A stretch of 64,000 nucleotides of DNA from Sphingobacterium zeae. Its GTDB lineage: Bacteria; Bacteroidota; Bacteroidia; Sphingobacteriales; Sphingobacteriaceae. The first letter of the stretch is position 1, and the number at the start of each line of letters is the position of its first letter. The notes beneath the pieces are model-generated. The model did no database searches. It was not told where the DNA came from and saw only the letters and a program-made list of their open reading frames with translations. This document shows positions 17,849-26,595 of the stretch, piece after piece. Position numbers and translations under genes: made by a program. The stretch spans positions 4,092,001 through 4,156,000 of the forward strand of contig NZ_JAUTBA010000001.1 of NCBI RefSeq assembly GCF_030818895.1. The letters run 5' to 3'.

Positions 17849-19048
17849 CTAAACAACTTTAAAATAAGTTCTTTTACCTAATTTAATTTTAAAACACAGG
17901 TTCAAGTCAACCATTAGCTCTGCATTCAGCTGTTTTATCGTATCAATCTGAACCGCACCGCCTATAATCAATCTTCGCATAGCTGACTTTGTTCCCCCCT
18001 TTAGGAAATGACATAGATCGACCAGCTTAACCTGTTCACCAAACTGGTCGCGCAATAGTTGAACCGATATCTCCTCAAAAGCTTTTTCCTCAAATTTCTT
18101 GCTTTGAAATTGCTTGACAAAAAAATCAGCTGCAGTCAAAGCCAACTCATCGCCATGGTACTGAGCGACAAGATTCTGTGCAATAAGTTTCTTAATTTCC
18201 ATTGGATTTTCCCCCATTTCAATACGGGTTTTCATGCTAAGTTTGGTTTCCTGATTGAAATCAGTAGTCAAGTCAATATATTCCGGAATTAAATGATCAG
18301 GAATGGACATGGTTTTACCAAACATGTCATTCGGTTCATCCAAAAGACCAATCGTGTTGTTTAATGATTTACTCATTTTTTCTTTTCCATCCAGCCCGCG
18401 CAATAACGGCATACACAGCACGATTTGCGGATCCTGTCCAAATGATTCCTGCAGCTGCCGGCCCATCGCGCAATTGAATAGCTGGTCCGTTCCCCCCATT
18501 TCGATATCGCTATTGACATGTACGGAGTCAAAGCCCTGCAATATCGGGTAAAGCAATTCATGCATGGCTATTGATTGGTTTTCGTTAAAACGCTTATTAA
18601 AATCATGTCGTTGCATCAACTGTGCAACAGTGACTTTCGATACCAGCTGGATAACATCTGCAAAATTTAATTGATCCAACCAGTCTCCATTAAAAACAAT
18701 TTTCGCTTTTGAAACATCAATAATTTTAGACAGTTGTGCAATGTAGGTTGCCGCATTGTGAGCGATCGCATCCTGGCACAAAGGCTTACGGGCTTTATTT
18801 TTTCCTGTAGGATCGCCTATACGGGCTGTAAAACTACCAACGAGGATCACGATTTCGTGCCCCAGTTCCTGAAACTGCCGTAGTTTCTTTAACACAACAG
18901 CGTGCCCTAAATGAAGATCCGGAGCTGTTGGATCAAAACCAAGTTTTATAATCAGTGGTCGGTTCTTTTCTTCAGCCTCCTTCAACTTCGATGCAAGTCC
19001 CTCCTTCGGTAAAATAATCTCGATATTTTCTGCTAACTCTTTTAACAT
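17849..19048 (-). CDS. tyrS: tyrosine--tRNA ligase
   Basis: A 399-residue class I aminoacyl-tRNA synthetase charging tRNA(Tyr). The ATP motifs are HLGH at residues 46-49 and GKEKMSKS around 225-232; tyrosine-binding segments include GFDPTAPDLHLGH, MHELLYPILQGFDSV and EMGGTDQLFN. A C-terminal S4-like RNA-binding domain (GTKSAMRRLIIGGAVQI) completes the architecture of the about-400-residue TyrRS subtype. The gene is preceded by a Tyr-rich leader and a terminator, indicating attenuation control (see those entries). Confidence 0.96.
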   Translation of the reverse strand: MLKELAENIEIILPKEGLASKLKEAEEKNRPLIIKLGFDPTAPDLHLGHAVVLKKLRQFQELGHEIVILVGSFTARIGDPTGKNKARKPLCQDAIAHNAATYIAQLSKIIDVSKAKIVFNGDWLDQLNFADVIQLVSKVTVAQLMQRHDFNKRFNENQSIAMHELLYPILQGFDSVHVNSDIEMGGTDQLFNCAMGRQLQESFGQDPQIVLCMPLLRGLDGKEKMSKSLNNTIGLLDEPNDMFGKTMSIPDHLIPEYIDLTTDFNQETKLSMKTRIEMGENPMEIKKLIAQNLVAQYHGDELALTAADFFVKQFQSKKFEEKAFEEISVQLLRDQFGEQVKLVDLCHFLKGGTKSAMRRLIIGGAVQIDTIKQLNAELMVDLNLCFKIKLGKRTYFKVV

Positions 19049-19066
19049 AGTGTGATATAAAATAAA

Positions 19067-19093
19067 AAAAGCCCGAACGTTATGTTCGGGCTT
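19067..19093 (-). terminator. tyrS leader terminator (attenuator hairpin)
   Basis: On the minus strand AAGCCCGAAC pairs perfectly with GTTCGGGCTT (10 bp, 5-nt loop) and runs into TTTTTTTATT. It lies about 20 nt before the tyrS ATG, between the leader ORF and the gene, so it would stop transcription before tyrS. Its 5' arm is also complementary to GTTCGGG inside the leader ORF, giving an alternative antiterminator pairing. Confidence 0.85.
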
Positions 19094-19122
19094 AGCTATA
19101 AATAATAATTGAATTTCTTAAT

Positions 19123-19200
19123 TTAATAGGCATAGGGGTCCCGAACGATTATCGGGCGATAATAATTAAAGAAAGATGGAAGACGTAATATGTTGCTCAT
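19123..19200 (-). CDS. tyrosine-rich leader peptide of tyrS
   Basis: A 25-codon ORF from ATG at 19200 to TAA at 19123, too short for standard gene calling. Four of its 25 residues are Tyr (13, 14, 23 and 25), all TAT, with two Phe just before the first pair. Region 1 (CCCGA, codons 15-17) can pair with region 2 (GTTCGGG, codons 19-21); region 2 can instead pair with the 5' arm of the terminator. A ribosome stalled at Tyr13-Tyr14 would cover region 1 and favour the antiterminator. This is the logic of amino-acid leader attenuation; translation is inferred, not shown. Confidence 0.75.
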   Translation of the reverse strand: MSNILRLPSFFNYYRPIIVRDPYAY

Positions 19201-19216
19201 TTTCTTCATTGTTTGA

Positions 19217-19247
19217 CAAAGGTAGCGCTATATTTTTTAAATTCAAA
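19217..19247 (-). promoter_or_regulatory. promoter of the tyrS leader
   Basis: On the minus strand TTTG (19247-19244), a 19-nt spacer and TACCTTTG (19224-19217) match the Bacteroidota consensus TTTG / TAnnTTTG exactly. The predicted start near 19210 would place the leader-peptide ATG about 10 nt into the transcript. Confidence 0.75.
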
Positions 19248-19287
19248 AATATTCGCATCCACACTTGCTTGGATATGTATTTTTAAA

Positions 19288-20127
19288 TTATCCACCAGTA
19301 TTTTTATCCATCAATTTTCCCGCTCCATTATAAACATACTTTTCTGTATTCCCTTTATCCTTTTTCTCCACTACCTTCTGCACGAGCAATGAATTCTTAA
19401 AATACTCATGGTAAAAGCAGTTTTCAAGGTTATACTTCCGCTCGATAAGATTATTATTCTGATATAAATCAGTATAATCAACCTTAGCTTTCCGATAGGT
19501 ATGTTTTAGTAATTGGCCATGAGCATCAAATGACTTTGATTCCTGTATCTGACCACCACAATTCAATTTAGCACTGTACATTAAGGTATTGTCTAAACGA
19601 TAGTCAGCCCGGGTATGGTCAAAATCATTTTCAACGCTATAATAATTATCAAAAAAGACCTTTGTTATTTTTTTTCCATTATTTGCAGCTTGGTAGAATA
19701 CCGTTTTTTCTTGACTGATTTTCCCATTCTTAAAATTTCGCTGCACACTTGAAGTATCCGTTATTGTATATTGGAAGTCTGGTAACGTGGCAGATTTGAC
19801 ATTGATTTGCTGCAATATACCGTGCCGTACCACAACAAAACCTTGCTTCCCGTCTTTTTCAATCTTAAAATCACTCTCTACTATACCTTCCTGATTGATT
19901 GAAATAAATGCATTGGAAAGTCCCATAAATTGATTCTTTTGCAGAATATATTTACCCGGTTTCAACTTCGTTTCTTTACCTTTTTCAAGCACGCGGATCG
20001 TATCCTTTGGATATTCTGATAAATGAAGCTGGTAAATATCTTTATTTAATCGAACATATTCTTGTGAAACTCCCAATTGAACAGTTAAACACAGGTATAA
20101 TAGGGTAATGAAACGTGATTTTGACAT
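19288..20127 (-). CDS. secreted hypothetical protein
   Basis: A 279-residue protein starting at the ATG at 20127, chosen because it opens a signal peptide (MSKSRFITLLYLCLTVQLGVSQ); the frame extends upstream to 20199 without a better start. After cleavage the protein is rich in beta-strand-like repeats with Asn/Lys/Tyr, such as YSAKLNCGGQIQESKSFD and EKYVYNGAGKLMD, vaguely like MORN/YwqK-type repeats. I do not recognise the family. It lies upstream of the tyrS leader with its own reading direction; no operon partner. Confidence 0.65.
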   Translation of the reverse strand: MSKSRFITLLYLCLTVQLGVSQEYVRLNKDIYQLHLSEYPKDTIRVLEKGKETKLKPGKYILQKNQFMGLSNAFISINQEGIVESDFKIEKDGKQGFVVVRHGILQQINVKSATLPDFQYTITDTSSVQRNFKNGKISQEKTVFYQAANNGKKITKVFFDNYYSVENDFDHTRADYRLDNTLMYSAKLNCGGQIQESKSFDAHGQLLKHTYRKAKVDYTDLYQNNNLIERKYNLENCFYHEYFKNSLLVQKVVEKKDKGNTEKYVYNGAGKLMDKNTGG

Positions 20128-20262
20128 AATGTAATAAAATTGTTGCAACAACAGTAACACAATTATTACACCAAAAATTAAAATACGACTACTTCTCAAA
20201 AATATTCTTCTCGTGAAATTGTACTAAATGGACGCTATTAAATATCATAAAAGCTTATGCAG

Positions 20263-20302
20263 ACAAAAAAAAAAGGAGAAGTATCTACCGATAATTCTCC
20301 TT
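20263..20302 (-). terminator. terminator of the SH3-domain gene
   Basis: On the minus strand AAGGAGAA and TTCTCCTT form an 8-bp stem followed by a run of T, 50 nt past the stop of the SH3-domain gene. Confidence 0.75.
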
Positions 20303-20354
20303 ATAATCAAAGTCTGGGAATGTTCGCGCCCAAGGCGTGCACAACATCCAGCAA

Positions 20355-20774
20355 CTAAACGGACTCTAAATACTGTGCATAACAATAGCCCTCTTCATTA
20401 TCTTTGGTTCTGACCAGCCACCATTGATCATTAGCCTTACTAATCAAAGTGATGATTTCTCCTTTAGCAGCTTTGCCGACAATAGGTTGATCTGTACCAG
20501 GACCTTTTCTAATATTCAAGTTACTGTTTTCGGTAATGACCTTCACCTGACTTCCCGGCACTTCTTTAGCCACATCTACATTGAGTACTACATCTCCAGT
20601 TTGGAAATTTGGATCTATATTTCCGTAAATTTCCCATAGCTTATTTTTCACATCCGCAGTAGGTGCTGTACCCCTGATCTGCAATACACCATCCATTTCG
20701 GCATAATTTAGGTCATTTACACCTGAAGATTGCGCCGTATCCAAAAGAACTTTATATTTTTCTTGCAATGACAT
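20355..20774 (-). CDS. SH3-domain protein with BON-like N-terminal half
   Basis: A 139-residue protein. The C-terminal half is a bacterial SH3 domain (SNLNIRKGPGTDQPIVGKAAKG, WWLVRTKDNEEGYCYAQYLES). The N-terminal half (DGVLQIRGTAPTADVKNKLWE...VVLNVDV) looks like a BON fold. No signal peptide or membrane segment is visible, which is odd because bacterial SH3 domains usually work in the envelope. It follows the BON lipoprotein gene by 12 nt and is probably cotranscribed with it. Function unknown. Confidence 0.75.
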   Translation of the reverse strand: MSLQEKYKVLLDTAQSSGVNDLNYAEMDGVLQIRGTAPTADVKNKLWEIYGNIDPNFQTGDVVLNVDVAKEVPGSQVKVITENSNLNIRKGPGTDQPIVGKAAKGEIITLISKANDQWWLVRTKDNEEGYCYAQYLESV

Positions 20775-20786
20775 AGTTTTGTTATT

Positions 20787-21293
20787 TTACTTTTTGACAA
20801 CAATACCACTTAGATCCACTTTTTTGGGATTCAAGTTATCCAGTCCTTGTTTTAAAGTTATTATCTTTGGTTGCTCTAAGGTACCTGTAACAGAGATTAC
20901 ACCATCCTTTACACTTGCCTGCACGGTCGGAAAATCCTTCATAAACGTATTTACTGCAGCGCCCAGTACCGCGTCATTATTGGATACTTCAATTGGAGCT
21001 GGGGTCGATGACACCGGAGCGCTAACAATAATATTGTTTTGAATAGACTTAACGTCTTTATCTCCTGCTGTTTTAGCAATCGACTCCACCTGTTGTTTTT
21101 CTTCCTCCGAAGCGACGGTACCGCTTAAGATAACTTTTCCTTTTTCAACTTCGACGTCCACCGTTTTGCGGCCAGTAAGCGCATTTTCTATCTTTTCCTC
21201 CAGCTTATCGTCTGACAATCCCGATTTGCAGGACGTAAAAGAAAGTACAGCTGTCGTTGCCAATAGACAAAATGTTAATTTGCTAAATTTCAT
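20787..21293 (-). CDS. BON-domain lipoprotein
   Basis: A 168-residue lipoprotein: signal peptide with lipobox LSFTSC (Cys about residue 22). Two BON domains follow: DDKLEEKIENALTGRK...GKVILSGTV and VNTFMKDFPTVQASVKDGVISVTGTL. BON domains are thought to bind membranes or polymers, as in OsmY. The C-terminus LDNLNPKKVDLSGIVVKK completes the second domain. First gene of a pair with the SH3-domain protein, suggesting a shared envelope-stress role; this is inference from domains only. Confidence 0.85.
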   Translation of the reverse strand: MKFSKLTFCLLATTAVLSFTSCKSGLSDDKLEEKIENALTGRKTVDVEVEKGKVILSGTVASEEEKQQVESIAKTAGDKDVKSIQNNIIVSAPVSSTPAPIEVSNNDAVLGAAVNTFMKDFPTVQASVKDGVISVTGTLEQPKIITLKQGLDNLNPKKVDLSGIVVKK

Positions 21294-21526
21294 AAGACCA
21301 ATTTTAATTTATAATTCCAATACTAATCCTAACAAACTCCCATCACAATTGTTTGTCCAATTATTTTTAAACTTAAATTCCCTTGCCGGATCGTAATTAT
21401 ATAATTAAATTTAGAAGCAGAGGGCTTCATGGTCATTTCATTCGGATTATTTTCTCCTCTCGACTATAAAAACACTTTTAAAACACAGATACAAACATTG
21501 TAGATTCAATCGAACAGCTATTAATT

Positions 21527-22630
21527 ATGGGATTTTTGAATAATATTTTTGGTAAAAAAGAAAACAAAAAGGACGATGTGCAAGATTTTTGGAACTGGTT
21601 TATAAAAAACGAACAGATATTTTTTCAAATTGTTAAAAGTGGAGAACAAATTGATCAGAATTTTTTCAGCAAGCTTTCACCCAAGATCGATGCGCTTCGT
21701 AAAGAACTATATTTTTTGACTGGCATGTACGATGATGAAACAGCTGAACTTGTAGTCACTCCCGATGGGGTCATTAAAAATATTGCTTTCGTAGAACAGC
21801 TGATTGCTTCTGCTCCATCACTTCCACGCTGGAAATTTACGGCACTAAAACCAGCTATTGCGGATATGGAAAAATTCAAAATCAAGATGTATGGATTCTC
21901 CTTTGACATCAAGGATATGTTTTTTTACCCTGTTCAGCATAAATACCAGCCGGATGAAGTCGATATCGTTATCGTTCACCCCAATTATACGGAAGAAAAC
22001 AAAGCTAATATTGCCCATGGAATAGAAATATTCCTTGATAATTACATTGGTGAACTCAATTCAATTATAGCTATAGACAATTTAAATGTGACCTCAACAG
22101 ATCTCGCAGCTGAAGAGTTGATTCCGCTGATCAAATTAAAAGATTATTTGATCTGGCGAGAAAAAGAATTTGTGGAAAAGTACACCGATCTAAGACACAA
22201 TACCAGCGATGATACTTATACTGCCTTTGAAGGTATATTAGAAAACGAGCTACCTATCTTGGCTATTATTAACACAACGCTATTAGACTGGGATGGAAAA
22301 GCCTCTCACCCTTGGATCGTTACCCTAAAAATCAGCTATGATGGAACGGCAACCAATGGAATGCCAGATCAGGAAACTTATGATTTAATGGATAAGTTTG
22401 AGGGGGAATTAATGAACAACCTTCCAGCTGATATTGGCTTTCTTCATATTGGCCGAGAAACCGCTGATAATCTAAGGGAAATTTACCTAGCCTGCAAAGA
22501 ATTCCGAAAAATCTCCATGACCGTTGATCAGTTAATCGAACAGTATAAGGAAAAACTTCAAATTGATTATAGCATCTACAAAGATAAATACTGGAAATCG
22601 TTCGAGCGATTCTATACACAAATAGATTAA
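21527..22630 (+). CDS. DUF695-like hypothetical protein
   Basis: A 367-residue soluble protein with no signal peptide. The first about 230 residues are unrecognised acidic sequence (FWNWFIKNEQIFFQ; LYFLTGMYDDETAELV). The last 130 resemble a DUF695 domain: HPWIVTLKISYDG, NGMPDQETYDLMDKFEGEL and FLHIGRETADNLREIYLACKEF. The function of the family is unknown. Its stop overlaps that of the convergent helical-repeat gene by 4 nt. Confidence 0.7.
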   Translation: MGFLNNIFGKKENKKDDVQDFWNWFIKNEQIFFQIVKSGEQIDQNFFSKLSPKIDALRKELYFLTGMYDDETAELVVTPDGVIKNIAFVEQLIASAPSLPRWKFTALKPAIADMEKFKIKMYGFSFDIKDMFFYPVQHKYQPDEVDIVIVHPNYTEENKANIAHGIEIFLDNYIGELNSIIAIDNLNVTSTDLAAEELIPLIKLKDYLIWREKEFVEKYTDLRHNTSDDTYTAFEGILENELPILAIINTTLLDWDGKASHPWIVTLKISYDGTATNGMPDQETYDLMDKFEGELMNNLPADIGFLHIGRETADNLREIYLACKEFRKISMTVDQLIEQYKEKLQIDYSIYKDKYWKSFERFYTQID

Positions 22631-24123
22631 GGTTCTTCGATCGAATCCAACAAAACCCGATAAGGGCTTCCAGAAACAACAAGAGCCTTCAACCAAGTAA
22701 CAAACCCCTTAACAAACAAATCCTTATTTTCTTTTTGATTCACCATAGCATCGACTGCTGCACGAAAGGATTTCCCTTGAATGACTGCAGGATTTAAAAG
22801 ATATTTTTCTACCAATTTAACAAAATCAATGACTCTATTTTCATTGACACTCATCAGGTACTTTCTATACCTGCGAACAAAGCTCCTTAGTTTCGAAGTT
22901 GCCAAATCAATATGATCGAATTGGATGTGGATCAGAATTTCGAGCAGACTCTTCCGTATGGTCCATAACATCCCCATTTTCTTCTCATACCAGGCATCTG
23001 TTCGAGTCAATTTTTGAAGCTCAACTAAAGCAGTTTTATCGCGGAATTGGGTTAAAAACATGACCAAACACAATTGCAGATCCGCGAGATCAAGTTCACT
23101 TGACTTTGGTGCCGCTTGTTTGATCCCTTCCCTTAACAGAGCAAGACCTTGCGCGCCATCGCCAAGGTAATGAAAATTCAATGCCTTCAACAATTGGCAC
23201 CGCAGTTGAAACTGTGTTCGAAAAGCAGGACTTGCTTGCGACAAAACGACATCCATCCGTTCCAAATCACGCAAACTTTCCTTAAAAAAACCATTCCGCA
23301 AATTGAAGTTAGCCAGATAATACAAGATATGGAGATAGTAAAATAGCTGAAGGACTCCCTGCTCCCGATGCTTTCGCAGGAAATTATCTGCTGTTTTTAA
23401 GAAAGAACGCACCAGCGCATAATTTTGATGAATTGCGGCATACTCATTCGCAATATACAAGAGTTGATAAAGTGATTTAAATGATAAAAGATCATCTAAG
23501 GAAATACTGTATTTGCTCAACGTATCCATAATCAACTTATTGAGGTCAACTATTTTTGCCTTCAAATGAATATCCTGTAATTCCGCACGCAACAAGGCAT
23601 AAGCAATCTGAAATTTTGCTTCTTGCTGTAATTTCCGTTGATTTTCGGCAAAACGATCGACAAGCAATTCCAAATTGGTACTTGGATCCAAATAAGCATA
23701 TTGTAATCTAGTTTGTAAAATCTCGTTCAACAAACTAAACTGTTCAAGAATAAGCGCTTTGTCTTCAGCCCGCTGAAGACATTTAAACCCAATCTTGATC
23801 GACTGACTTTCCAGTAGAAAACGGCCAACAACAAGCAGTCTCAGTGCTTCATGCGCCTCGCTGTTGTCCCGCTCAAAAACCTTATTTGAAAGAAAAAACA
23901 GCAAACTCTCATGAAGCCTCTTTCTCAAAGCATGATAAGCATTCCTATTTTTAGTAGGATCATATAATTTTTTTAATCTATTTATATCGTCAGTTTCCAT
24001 AATTTCTAGCAACCTGACATTTTTCACGTCATTTCGCTTGTTTTTACGTTTCAAAAAGGCCTTAAAATCCTTTTTATCGTTATCATTAAGCAGTAATAGT
24101 AAGTCTGATATTGTATCTGTCAT
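22627..24123 (-). CDS. all-helical hypothetical protein (TPR-like)
   Basis: A 498-residue protein made almost entirely of predicted helices. Leu/Ala-rich helical pairs such as LFYYLHILYYLANFNLRNGFFKESL and LQLCLVMFLTQFRDKTALV suggest tetratricopeptide-like repeats. The N-terminus (LLLLNDNDKKDFKAFLKRKNKR) resembles a family of Bacteroidota cytoplasmic proteins with no known function. No signal peptide. The gene is divergent from yiaA. I cannot name a partner or substrate. Confidence 0.7.
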   Translation of the reverse strand: MTDTISDLLLLLNDNDKKDFKAFLKRKNKRNDVKNVRLLEIMETDDINRLKKLYDPTKNRNAYHALRKRLHESLLFFLSNKVFERDNSEAHEALRLLVVGRFLLESQSIKIGFKCLQRAEDKALILEQFSLLNEILQTRLQYAYLDPSTNLELLVDRFAENQRKLQQEAKFQIAYALLRAELQDIHLKAKIVDLNKLIMDTLSKYSISLDDLLSFKSLYQLLYIANEYAAIHQNYALVRSFLKTADNFLRKHREQGVLQLFYYLHILYYLANFNLRNGFFKESLRDLERMDVVLSQASPAFRTQFQLRCQLLKALNFHYLGDGAQGLALLREGIKQAAPKSSELDLADLQLCLVMFLTQFRDKTALVELQKLTRTDAWYEKKMGMLWTIRKSLLEILIHIQFDHIDLATSKLRSFVRRYRKYLMSVNENRVIDFVKLVEKYLLNPAVIQGKSFRAAVDAMVNQKENKDLFVKGFVTWLKALVVSGSPYRVLLDSIEEP

Positions 24124-24264
24124 AGCCCAAATCTAGAATTAAATAAATATATAGAACAAAATAATATCGTCAGTATTCTTATAAAATTAAGTTTAAAAAT
24201 AATTAGATCCTATAGATATTTGAATCACAAAACAACAACACATTAAAACTAAAACAAGAAAATT

Positions 24265-24732
24265 ATGGAACCGCTAAAAAACATGATTGAAGAAAAAAAA
24301 GCTGAAAGAGATTCAAACAAAAGAAATCCATTTAAACCAACGGGCGCATTTATTGGTGCTTCATGGACCGCATTATTGGTTGGAACCGTTGGCTATTGTA
24401 TAGGTTTATGGAATGCAACAATGGCATTGAACGAAAAAGGGTATTATTTTACAATTTTACTGTTTGCCCTGTTTGCTGTTATTTCCGTGCAAAAAAGTGT
24501 CAGAGATAAAGCGGAAGGGCTCGCTGTTACCGAATTATATTATGGTCTGAGCTGGTTTGCAACAATTGCTGCCGTCGTTCTGTTGACTGTAGGGCTCTGG
24601 AACGCGGAACTGCTTTTAAGTGAAAAAGGGTTCTATGCGATGTCCTTCTCCTTGAGTATATTCTCTGCGATCGCAGTGCAAAAGAACACACGCGATGCAA
24701 AACTTATTGATGACAATGAAATAAAACTTTAG
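24265..24732 (+). CDS. yiaA: YiaA/YiaB family inner-membrane protein
   Basis: A 155-residue membrane protein with a tandem pair of the YiaAB unit. Each unit reads FIGASWTALLVGTVGYCIGLWNA / YGLSWFATIAAVVLLTVGLWNA, then a second membrane helix and a basic exit segment (VQKSVRDK; VQKNTRDA). Four transmembrane helices, topology in-in. The family is widespread but has no established function. Monocistronic: a terminator follows. Confidence 0.88.
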   Translation: MEPLKNMIEEKKAERDSNKRNPFKPTGAFIGASWTALLVGTVGYCIGLWNATMALNEKGYYFTILLFALFAVISVQKSVRDKAEGLAVTELYYGLSWFATIAAVVLLTVGLWNAELLLSEKGFYAMSFSLSIFSAIAVQKNTRDAKLIDDNEIKL

Positions 24733-24795
24733 CGGGTGCCGATCCTGCGGCCTCTGCAATGCAAGTCGCAGGATCTTTCAATCCCCTTTTGGACG

Positions 24796-24836
24796 AAAAA
24801 AAGGAAGAGCGTATTATTTTAGCTTTTCCTTTTTTT
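24796..24836. terminator. bidirectional terminator after yiaA and the histidine kinase
   Basis: A-tract plus GGAAGAGC pairs with GCTTTTCC plus T-tract (one G-U pair) around an 11-nt loop. It overlaps the last codon of the convergent histidine kinase gene. Confidence 0.8.
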
Positions 24837-26595
24837 AGGTTGGTGGGTTGTAGGCTAATGGTTGAGGCAGAGGAATCGGAAGGTAAACAAAAAATGTACT
24901 TCCAATCCCAAAATCACTTTGAACATCAATTTCTCCCCCCATGCTTTCTATAAATTCTTTGCTTATACTCAACCCCAAACCCGTTCCTTCTTTTGTACTT
25001 CCAGGGACACGGAAATAGCGATCAAAAATTTTCGTTAAATATTGCGCGGGAATACCTTGACCATGATCTTCAACAAGTAAAAGTACCCTTGCACCAATTC
25101 TTTTGGCGGAAATACCGATAACTCCCCCCTCATCGGTATACCGAATTGCATTGGACAATAAATTCGTCAACACCCATGCGGTTTTTTCCGTATCGATAAA
25201 AACCATTGGCAACTCCTTTTCCAATTGCACGTCTATCCGAATTTGTTTTTGCTCTACCATCGACCGATTGGCTAAAAGTGCATAATCTATAATCGGTCCG
25301 ATAGACGCTGGGGCCAGCTTCATCTGAATTGTACCGCTCTCCACTTGTGCAATATCCAAAAGTTCTCCCGTAATCTTCAGGAGACGCGCTGTATCATCAG
25401 CTATCCCTTCGAGCAAATCTTTTTGTTCTTCATTTAAATCTCCTACCCGCTTATTCTCCAACAATTGGATACCCATTCGTATGGAAGCGATAGGCGTTTT
25501 CAATTCATGGGAGACCGTTCCAATAAAATTTGTTTTTGCTACATCACGCTCCTTAAAACTGGTTACATTCTTCAACAAAATAAATTGTCCGATAAATTGA
25601 GAACTCTCCTCTCCTGTTGGAACAACATTGATATCAATGACCTCTAACTCAAAATAGTTTTCTTTTCCAGAAGCAAATACCTGAACCAAGCCCAGATGAC
25701 CAGATTCCTGACGCAAAGAGCTAATTTTGTGGAGGAGGTTGCTGATCAAATCATTAAAAGATGCAATTTCCTCCAAATTCTTCCCCTCAAATTCAGCAAG
25801 TTTTAACCCCGAAATTAAACAAGCAGGTTCATTTGCAAACAGCACTCTTTTTTCCTCATCCACCCCTATAACAGCATCATGCATATTATCGATAAGTGCT
25901 TCAATTCTCTTTTTATGCTGTAAAATCTTACCTAATTTACTTTCTGTATATTCCTCGAGCTTTTGAGCCATTGTGTTGAACGATTTTGCCACCGCACCAA
26001 ATTCATCCTTTCGCTTAAAATGAAGCCTCATTTTATAGTTCCCGGCAGCAATCTGTTTAATACTATCGCTTAATTGTACAATTGGAGCAGCAATAGCTAG
26101 GGGGAGGTTAACCAACAACACAAACGCAATCGTAAAACAGATCGCACCTACAATGGAGATCGCCAAAATAGCTTTTTCTGCTGTCGTATTGGCGACATTG
26201 TTTTTGTATTCAATCGCCTGCATGTTAAGGTACATCAACTGGAATATATCTTTACGTAAATCGGCCACTACCGTTGCATTTTTCGTCTCTCCTTTTAAAC
26301 TCAAAAAGTGATGATTTACACGTTCAGTTACAGCCCTTTCCCCACGTTCGGTCACATTGCGCTTTTGGAGCATTAAGTTATGTTCAAATAGCTGAACGCC
26401 CTTCGTATTTGCACGAAAATCTTCCAAAGCCAACAGCATATTCCGGGAATAATGCAACGTCTTATAATTGTCGACTAAAATATTGTTTGTATCTTTTTTT
26501 AGCCGGTACACGTAATACCCACTCACTATTGCAAGCAGCAAGATCATGAAAAATAAAAAACCTACCCCAAATGTCAGCTTAGCTTTTAGTTTCAT
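24835..26595 (-). CDS. membrane sensor histidine kinase (HAMP, PAS)
   Basis: A 586-residue kinase. A membrane helix (about 10-30), a periplasmic sensor of about 115 residues, a second helix (about 150-172), HAMP (LPLAIAAPIVQLSDSIKQIAAGNY), a PAS-like region with LIDNMHDAVIGVDEE, then HisKA with FIGTVSHELKTPIAS and HATPase_c with NLLSNAIRYT, VEDHGQGIP and GTGLGLSI. It overlaps the upstream NtrC-type regulator by 4 nt (ATGA), so the two form a two-component pair. The signal is unknown. Confidence 0.93.
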   Translation of the reverse strand: MKLKAKLTFGVGFLFFMILLLAIVSGYYVYRLKKDTNNILVDNYKTLHYSRNMLLALEDFRANTKGVQLFEHNLMLQKRNVTERGERAVTERVNHHFLSLKGETKNATVVADLRKDIFQLMYLNMQAIEYKNNVANTTAEKAILAISIVGAICFTIAFVLLVNLPLAIAAPIVQLSDSIKQIAAGNYKMRLHFKRKDEFGAVAKSFNTMAQKLEEYTESKLGKILQHKKRIEALIDNMHDAVIGVDEEKRVLFANEPACLISGLKLAEFEGKNLEEIASFNDLISNLLHKISSLRQESGHLGLVQVFASGKENYFELEVIDINVVPTGEESSQFIGQFILLKNVTSFKERDVAKTNFIGTVSHELKTPIASIRMGIQLLENKRVGDLNEEQKDLLEGIADDTARLLKITGELLDIAQVESGTIQMKLAPASIGPIIDYALLANRSMVEQKQIRIDVQLEKELPMVFIDTEKTAWVLTNLLSNAIRYTDEGGVIGISAKRIGARVLLLVEDHGQGIPAQYLTKIFDRYFRVPGSTKEGTGLGLSISKEFIESMGGEIDVQSDFGIGSTFFVYLPIPLPQPLAYNPPT

